Both the position numbers and the translations under genes were made by a program. A stretch of DNA of 24,755 bases from a virus: positions 1-24,755 of the IMG/VR virus record IMGVR_UViG_3300023174_000606; one strand, 5' to 3'. The notes below the pieces were generated by a model. That model had not been told where the DNA came from. It saw nothing but the letters and a program-made list of their open reading frames with translations, and searched no databases. Shown here piece after piece: positions 20,219 to 24,755 of this stretch (its first letter is position 1; every line of letters starts with the position of its first letter).

Positions 20219-20346
20219 CTTATTCTTTGGCGGCTATTTCGGTGGAAACGGGAATTTCACCCATTGATTTGATGGATGCCCCTGATGGCATCTTGGAAGC
20301 AATGATTATATTCCTGAAAGAACGAAACAAAGCGCGGAGTAAATAA
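20161..20346 (+). CDS. tail assembly chaperone extension made by -1 frameshift
   Basis: The -1 frame relative to the short chaperone is open from 20161. After the short form's stop it reads YSLAAISVETGISPIDLMDA...APDG-type sequence and ends EAMIIFLKERNKARSK at 20346, exactly before the next ATG. It has no start codon until ATG 20272, so a gpG/gpGT-style shift is likely, giving a long protein of about 135 aa. No canonical XXXYYYZ heptamer is present between 20161 and 20216. The best single-tRNA site is TTC at 20195, which can re-pair as TTT. Confidence 0.6.
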   Translation, partial: FDFSRTGGKRFFRIHRDSLTYSLAAISVETGISPIDLMDAPDGILEAMIIFLKERNKARSK

Positions 20347-20904
20347 ATGGCTCAAGAAGTTATCGTTCTCAGCGGCATCAAAGAAACTCTTGATGCCTTA
20401 AAAGAATTTGATAAAGATGTTGTCAAGCGCTTTAACAAAGTGATCAATACCGAACTTGCTGGCGCAGAGCGTGATGCAAAAGGATTGATTGATGAAGACC
20501 CACCGATGAGTGGCTGGCGTAAGGCAGATGCTGCCAAAGGCCGCACTCGCGGTGGTGAAGGCTGGCCTGGATGGAACGCTAGCGAGATTAAAAGCAAGAT
20601 CACCAAGACAAAAGCGCAAGGCAAGGTTCGCAAGGGTGATTACACAACCAGTGCGGGTGCTTTGCTCAATAAGTCTGCAGCAGGTTCAATCTTTGAAGTT
20701 GCAGGCCGAAAAACTAAGCCAGGTTCAGGTGGCGGTTCAAGCGCACAATTCCTGCGCACCATCAGCAATAGATTCGGTGCTGCATCTCGCGTTGTTTGGC
20801 GTGTAGTTGATAAAGACAAAGACAGAATCCAAGCAAATGTTGCAAAGGCACTAGATGATGCCAAAAAAGAATTACAGACACACTTAAATAAGGAGCGTGC
20901 ATAA
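20347..20904 (+). CDS. HK97 gp10-like minor head/tail protein
   Basis: The 185-aa protein opens IKETLDALKEFDKDVVKRFNKVINTELAGAERDAKGLI, followed by PPMSGWR and a basic Gly-rich middle and FLRTISNRFG. This pattern belongs to the gp10-like neck/tail-completion family, usually encoded between the head and the tail tube. Here it lies after the chaperones, just before the tape measure. CGGAG precedes its ATG. It probably acts at a junction of the tail; which end is open because of its location. Confidence 0.65.
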   Translation: MAQEVIVLSGIKETLDALKEFDKDVVKRFNKVINTELAGAERDAKGLIDEDPPMSGWRKADAAKGRTRGGEGWPGWNASEIKSKITKTKAQGKVRKGDYTTSAGALLNKSAAGSIFEVAGRKTKPGSGGGSSAQFLRTISNRFGAASRVVWRVVDKDKDRIQANVAKALDDAKKELQTHLNKERA

Positions 20905-20907
20905 CAA

Positions 20908-22911
20908 ATGGCTATTGGTTCAATTGTTGCTCGCATTCTCACCCAGTATTCTGACAAAGGCTCAAAGGCTGCAGCAAAAGATATAAACAAATTAGGCAAG
21001 AACTTTGATGGTTTTGCTAAAAAAGCAACAAAGGCATTTGGTTTAGCGGCGGCAGCATCAGCGGCCTTTGCAATCAAAATGGGCGTTGATGCAGTTAAAG
21101 CTGCAATGGAAGATCAAAAGGCTCAAACAATCCTTGCCAACTCACTGCGCAATACAGTCGGTGCCAGTGATGAGGCCATTGCAGGTGTTGAAGAATACAT
21201 TTCAAAGCAACAGTTACTTGTCAATGTTGCAGATAGCGCCCTGCGCCCATCGTTGTCAGCCCTATTGGTTGCAACAAAAGATTTAACTCAGGCTCAGGCA
21301 TTACAGGCAATTGCCCTTGATACCGCAGCGGCAACGGGTAAAGATTTACAAACTGTCAGCATCGCAATTGCAAAGGCCACTACGGGCAATGTCGGCGCAC
21401 TGAAGAAACTTGGAATTCCTCTTAGTGACAACATTGTAAAGACAAAAGATTTTGCTGGCGCGATGGATGTTCTCAAAGAAGCCTACGGCGGGGCAGCAGG
21501 GGAGTTAGCAAAGACTGACCCGTTGACAACGCTCAACCTAGCATTTGGCGAAATCCAAGAGACTTTAGGCTTTGCACTTTTGCCAGTTGTTAAAGAATTT
21601 GCCAATTACATCATTACAGATGTTTTGCCAGTTGTTCAATCTTGGATTGATTTGAACCGAGATCAATTGGCTGCTGGCTTGAAAACTGCTGCAGAAAATG
21701 CTATTGCACTTGGCAAAGCGGTTTTTGGCTTTGTAGATTTCATTTCACGCAATATGACCACAGTAAAAGTCTTTGCTGGACTTGTTGCCAGTATGTATGT
21801 GGCTTCAAAAGTTTATGCCCTTATCACCGCAATTGGCCTTTTAAGTGCTGCATTTACCCGTCAAGCCGTAACCGCCACCGCCGCTGGTACTGCAACCGCT
21901 TTTGCAACAGGCGGTGTTTCTGCCATTGCTGCCGCTGCCGCCATTGGTGTATTTGCTGCAACTGCAGGTGGGCTTGGCCTTGCAATGATTAAATCCAGCA
22001 AGGATACTACGAAGGCCACAACCGCCTTCAAGGGTATGGGCAACATTTCAATGACCACTGGCAAGCAAATGACAGGGTTAAATAGAGTTGTTAATACAAA
22101 CACTACTGTTACAAATAACAATGCTGGCGCGGTCAAGAAACTCACCGCTGAACAACTACTTTCACTCAAGGTTCAAAAGCAATTGCAAGATGAGTTTGGA
22201 GTTAAGGCAACAACCGAGACTAACCCAATCCAACTCGAAGCTGCACGCCTGAATTTGATTAAGCAACAAAATCTTGCAATTCAGGCCGTTGATGCCTCAT
22301 ACCTTGCATTTATTGAAAAGCAAATGAAGGCAAATGAAAACGCCCAGCGTTATGCCGACATTCTCAAAGTTATCAAAGATGGCAAGATTACAACCGAGGA
22401 AATTGACAATCTTGCAAAGGCGTGGGGAATCCCACGCGAGGCAGTCGTTGCTTACATCACCAAAGTTACTGGAATTTCACAAGAGGCATTTCCTGGATTA
22501 GACACACCAGGATTGACGGCTGCAGGTGGTTGGATTACCGCTAAGGCAGCCGTTGATGCTTATTACGCCGCTTTGAATCAAGGTAATGCAGGTGGTGGGG
22601 TTGGCACCATTGCACCTAGCGGCGGTGGCTTAGATTCATTTATTGGTCCAAACTTAAAAGAATATATGACACCTGTTATTCCAGGCACTATATTGCAACC
22701 AAATCTTAGAGAATTTTCATCTAGCTTTGTGCCACAATCTAGTGGCGCTGGGATGGCTTCAGGTGGCGGTGGCACCGTCATTAACAACTACATCACTACC
22801 GTTGACCCATCAAAGGCTGGCGATGCAGTAGTGGATGCAATCAATAGCAGCACAAATATCAGAGGCGGCTTTCAGGGAATTGGTGTAAGCCGAGCCGTTA
22901 CGCTGCTATGA
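20908..22911 (+). CDS. tape measure protein
   Basis: This 667-aa protein is the longest in the tail module. Its N-terminal region is basic and helical (SDKGSKAAAKDINKLGKNFDGFAKKATKAFG). Ala-rich hydrophobic helices follow at about 300-360 (VFAGLVASMYVASKVYALITAIG, SAIAAAAAIGVFAATAGGLGLAMI), then a Gly-rich C-terminal part. By the usual rule of about 0.15 nm per residue it would set a tail near 100 nm. It is short compared with many actinophage tape measures (over 1000 aa). No peptidase or lysozyme domain is visible. It overlaps the next gene by 4 nt. Confidence 0.85.
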   Translation: MAIGSIVARILTQYSDKGSKAAAKDINKLGKNFDGFAKKATKAFGLAAAASAAFAIKMGVDAVKAAMEDQKAQTILANSLRNTVGASDEAIAGVEEYISKQQLLVNVADSALRPSLSALLVATKDLTQAQALQAIALDTAAATGKDLQTVSIAIAKATTGNVGALKKLGIPLSDNIVKTKDFAGAMDVLKEAYGGAAGELAKTDPLTTLNLAFGEIQETLGFALLPVVKEFANYIITDVLPVVQSWIDLNRDQLAAGLKTAAENAIALGKAVFGFVDFISRNMTTVKVFAGLVASMYVASKVYALITAIGLLSAAFTRQAVTATAAGTATAFATGGVSAIAAAAAIGVFAATAGGLGLAMIKSSKDTTKATTAFKGMGNISMTTGKQMTGLNRVVNTNTTVTNNNAGAVKKLTAEQLLSLKVQKQLQDEFGVKATTETNPIQLEAARLNLIKQQNLAIQAVDASYLAFIEKQMKANENAQRYADILKVIKDGKITTEEIDNLAKAWGIPREAVVAYITKVTGISQEAFPGLDTPGLTAAGGWITAKAAVDAYYAALNQGNAGGGVGTIAPSGGGLDSFIGPNLKEYMTPVIPGTILQPNLREFSSSFVPQSSGAGMASGGGGTVINNYITTVDPSKAGDAVVDAINSSTNIRGGFQGIGVSRAVTLL

Positions 22912-24059
22912 CCTGGAACATTGTTGCAAGCGTAACCATTGATGGTGTTGCCTACACCAACGATGCAATCGGTGCGTTAAGCGTTGATTTTGGCCGAAAC
23001 AATGTGTGGGACCAGCAAAGAGCATCAGTTGCAACAGTGCGCTTGATAGATGTGAACAACACGGGCTTTCCCATTGATATCAATGACCCTGTAGTTATCA
23101 AAATTCAAAACGCAACCAACACCGCTGACATTACTATTTTCACAGGCACTGTTAGCCAAGTTGCAGGTTCAATGCGCGTTGCAACCGCCTCAACAGATGT
23201 TGCAACTGTAACCGTTACCTCAGTTGGCCCATTTGCCAACCTTTCACGATCACCTGCGGGAACGACTATTTACCCATCAGAGACAGAATCTGCACGAATT
23301 CAACGCATTTTGGTTGAAGCTGATGCCAACATTGATGTGATTGATTCAGGCATTTATACGCTTATGGAGCGCCCAGTTAACCCCAATGATGCACTAACGC
23401 TAGTGAACCAATATGCAGCGATGGCAACGGGTGCGGTGTATGAAACAACTGTTAATACCATTGGGTATGCCAGCGAACAGCGCAGAAACACCGATGTTAC
23501 CAACAATGGATATTTTGCCATTGACCCCGTTTACATCAGCGTGAATAACATTCAATCCCAGCGTAATCTTTCAGATGTAATTAACCTCATTAACATCGGT
23601 TACAACGGCTCATCTTATACAGGCCAAAGCAACACCTCATCCATTGCTACCTATGGCACCATTGGCGGCACCTATGGCACCGAAATTGCAACTTTGGCTG
23701 ATGCAACTACCCTTGCTGGTGTATATCTTGGTATGCGTTCATACCCAAAAACCTCAATTTCAGCTTTTGATATTCGCTTAGATAACCCAAACATTAACAA
23801 CACAACTTTGAACAAAATGCTTAATATGTATTTTGGTATGCCAATCTCCATTACTGGCCTGCCTGTATCTATCACCGACACCGCCTATCAGGGCTTTGTT
23901 GAAGGCTGGAATATCTCATTTGATTCAGTAATGGCTAAAATTACAATTCGCAGTACCGATAAAACTTACTCTTACCGATCATCTCGCTGGATGGACACAT
24001 TGGCCACCCTGCAATGGAACGCGGTAGGGGCTACCCTTACTTGGGCAACTTATGACTAG
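22908..24059 (+). CDS. minor tail (tail-tip/hub) protein
   Basis: The 383-aa protein, first after the tape measure, is beta-rich with an N-terminal part starting WNIVASVTIDGVAYTNDAI and VRLIDVNNTG...DPVVIKIQNA...FTGTVSQ, the OB/hub pattern of gp27-like tail-tip proteins. Asn/Thr-rich strands follow. It probably forms the baseplate hub through which the tape measure and DNA leave. It starts in an ATGA overlap. A hydrolase motif is not seen. The separate distal-tail gene typical of many siphophages is not obvious here, so this may combine both roles. Confidence 0.72.
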   Translation: MTWNIVASVTIDGVAYTNDAIGALSVDFGRNNVWDQQRASVATVRLIDVNNTGFPIDINDPVVIKIQNATNTADITIFTGTVSQVAGSMRVATASTDVATVTVTSVGPFANLSRSPAGTTIYPSETESARIQRILVEADANIDVIDSGIYTLMERPVNPNDALTLVNQYAAMATGAVYETTVNTIGYASEQRRNTDVTNNGYFAIDPVYISVNNIQSQRNLSDVINLINIGYNGSSYTGQSNTSSIATYGTIGGTYGTEIATLADATTLAGVYLGMRSYPKTSISAFDIRLDNPNINNTTLNKMLNMYFGMPISITGLPVSITDTAYQGFVEGWNISFDSVMAKITIRSTDKTYSYRSSRWMDTLATLQWNAVGATLTWATYD

Positions 24060-24070
24060 GAGCAATTAAA

Positions 24071-24217
24071 ATGGCCAGTACCACAAATTTTAACTGGAGT
24101 ACACCCGATGACACTGCCCTTGTAAAAAATGGTGCTAGTGCTATACGCACTCTTGGTTCATCTGCAGATTCAACAGTTCAAGATCAGTTTATTGCATCAA
24201 CAATGGGAGCATACTAA
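24071..24217 (+). CDS. short tail-fibre-like protein
   Basis: A 48-aa protein containing NFNWSTPDDTALVKNGASAIRTLGSS. This is a motif that appears in the N-terminal part of many phage tail fibres, where it is part of a longer protein. Here it stands alone, directly before two more virion-type genes. It may be a fibre adaptor or a split-off piece of a fibre. GGAG lies 9 nt upstream. Confidence 0.6.
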   Translation: MASTTNFNWSTPDDTALVKNGASAIRTLGSSADSTVQDQFIASTMGAY

Positions 24218-24523
24218 ATGGCAAATACGGCAAAGGCACTCTTTCGTGGAGCTGCAACGACTACAACAACAACACTTCTTTATACGGTGCCAGCAAGTAC
24301 CAGCACCATTGTTACCAACATTGTTGTAACCAATACAGGTTCTAGCAGTTACACTTTCACCCTTGCACTTGATGATATTGCAATTCATACGGCTACTGCC
24401 ATTTCAGCCAATTCAACTGTTTATATTGACTGCAAGCAAGTATTGGCCACAACAAAAACCATTAAAGGTGGGGCATCAAATACTGCCGTCAATTTCCACA
24501 TTTCAGGGATGGAGATTGCGTAA
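24218..24523 (+). CDS. virion-associated beta-sandwich protein
   Basis: This 101-aa Thr/Ser-rich beta protein (TTTTTLLYTVPASTSTIVTNIVVTNTG...) looks like a small jelly-roll or immunoglobulin-like subunit common after tail-tip genes. It starts directly after the previous stop (TAAATG) and overlaps the fibre start. It is likely a tail or capsid decoration protein. The exact role is unknown. Confidence 0.6.
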   Translation: MANTAKALFRGAATTTTTTLLYTVPASTSTIVTNIVVTNTGSSSYTFTLALDDIAIHTATAISANSTVYIDCKQVLATTKTIKGGASNTAVNFHISGMEIA

Positions 24524-24755
24524 TGGGTGCTTCAACAATTCCAGCCGCTAGCGCTGCTGGACAACAAAGTTTAACGCTGCAACAAACAATCACTTCCACT
24601 TCAACCGTAACTATTCCTTCTGGCATTACTCAGGTGTATGTAATTATGGCTGGTGGCGGCGGCGGTGGTGGCGGCAATGCTGCAACAGGTAACGGTTCAG
24701 GTGGTGGTGGCGGTGGCGGTATTTTTCAAGGTTGGATACCAGCAAAAACTTCAAT
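24523..24755 (+). CDS. glycine-rich tail fibre, cut by window end
   Basis: The first 77 codons are present: a Ser/Thr/Gln-rich start (QQTITSTSTVTIPSGITQVYVIMAG), then two glycine runs (eight Gly and seven Gly, separated by NAATGNGSG) and the beginning of the next strand. Gly-rich segments of this kind occur in tail fibre and receptor-binding proteins. The end and any receptor domain lie outside the window. Confidence 0.7.
   Translation, partial: MGASTIPAASAAGQQSLTLQQTITSTSTVTIPSGITQVYVIMAGGGGGGGGNAATGNGSGGGGGGGIFQGWIPAKTS

Noticed and set aside
1-24755. Integrase, transposase or insertion sequence
   Set aside because: No recombinase motifs and no flanking inverted repeats with target duplications were seen.

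Overview
The window is one dense, single-direction (+ strand) stretch of a tailed-phage genome (Caudoviricetes, siphovirus type with an HK97-fold head). No host housekeeping genes and no integrase are visible. A WhiB-type Fe-S protein, which is essentially confined to Actinobacteria and their phages, points to an actinobacterial host. The P27-type small terminase, Cas4-like exonuclease, Endo VII/HNH pair and prim-pol/helicase are also usual in actinophages. The DNA is moderately AT-rich by eye, so an AT-rich actinobacterium such as a freshwater lineage is plausible. That last step is inference.

Layout. 1-3141: a Holliday-junction-resolvase-like nuclease, a WhiB-HTH fusion, a secreted transglycosylase, a recombination pair (small partner plus Cas4/RecB-like exonuclease), two tiny CxxC proteins and a probable ssDNA-binding protein. 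3142-3272: a gene-free stretch full of RNA hairpins, including a perfect tRNA-type T arm. 3273-5461: a small gene, a C5-cytosine methyltransferase, a beta-class amino methyltransferase and another small gene. 5454-7565: primase-polymerase/helicase. 7566-7705: eight GTACC-type repeats around a perfect 11-bp inverted repeat, the best candidate for a replication origin or operator. 7706-8775: two Zn-finger proteins. 8776-8886: promoter-like sequence followed by a terminator-like hairpin. 8887-9862: two small genes, Endonuclease VII and an HNH nuclease. 9863-9977: a gap of repeats and palindromes beside the packaging genes (cos candidate). 9978-12383: a PD-(D/E)XK nuclease and both terminase subunits. 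12392-17063: small membrane protein, portal, a three-domain protein (N-terminal domain, HAD phosphatase, HK97 protease) and major capsid protein, closed by a strong terminator hairpin. 17145-17822: a glycosyltransferase. 17810-20904: neck proteins, two tandem tail-tube paralogues and tail assembly chaperones with a probable -1 frameshift. 20908-24755: tape measure, tail-tip protein, two small virion proteins and a glycine-rich fibre cut by the window end.

How it works together. The left half supplies DNA replication, recombination, modification and branch resolution. The right half packages DNA and builds the virion. Most genes overlap by 1-14 nt or abut, so translational coupling is likely. 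Replication genes lie left of the terminase, so the contig is probably a circular or concatemeric assembly opened away from the physical ends. Apart from the features listed I see no gene-free stretch over 300 bases.
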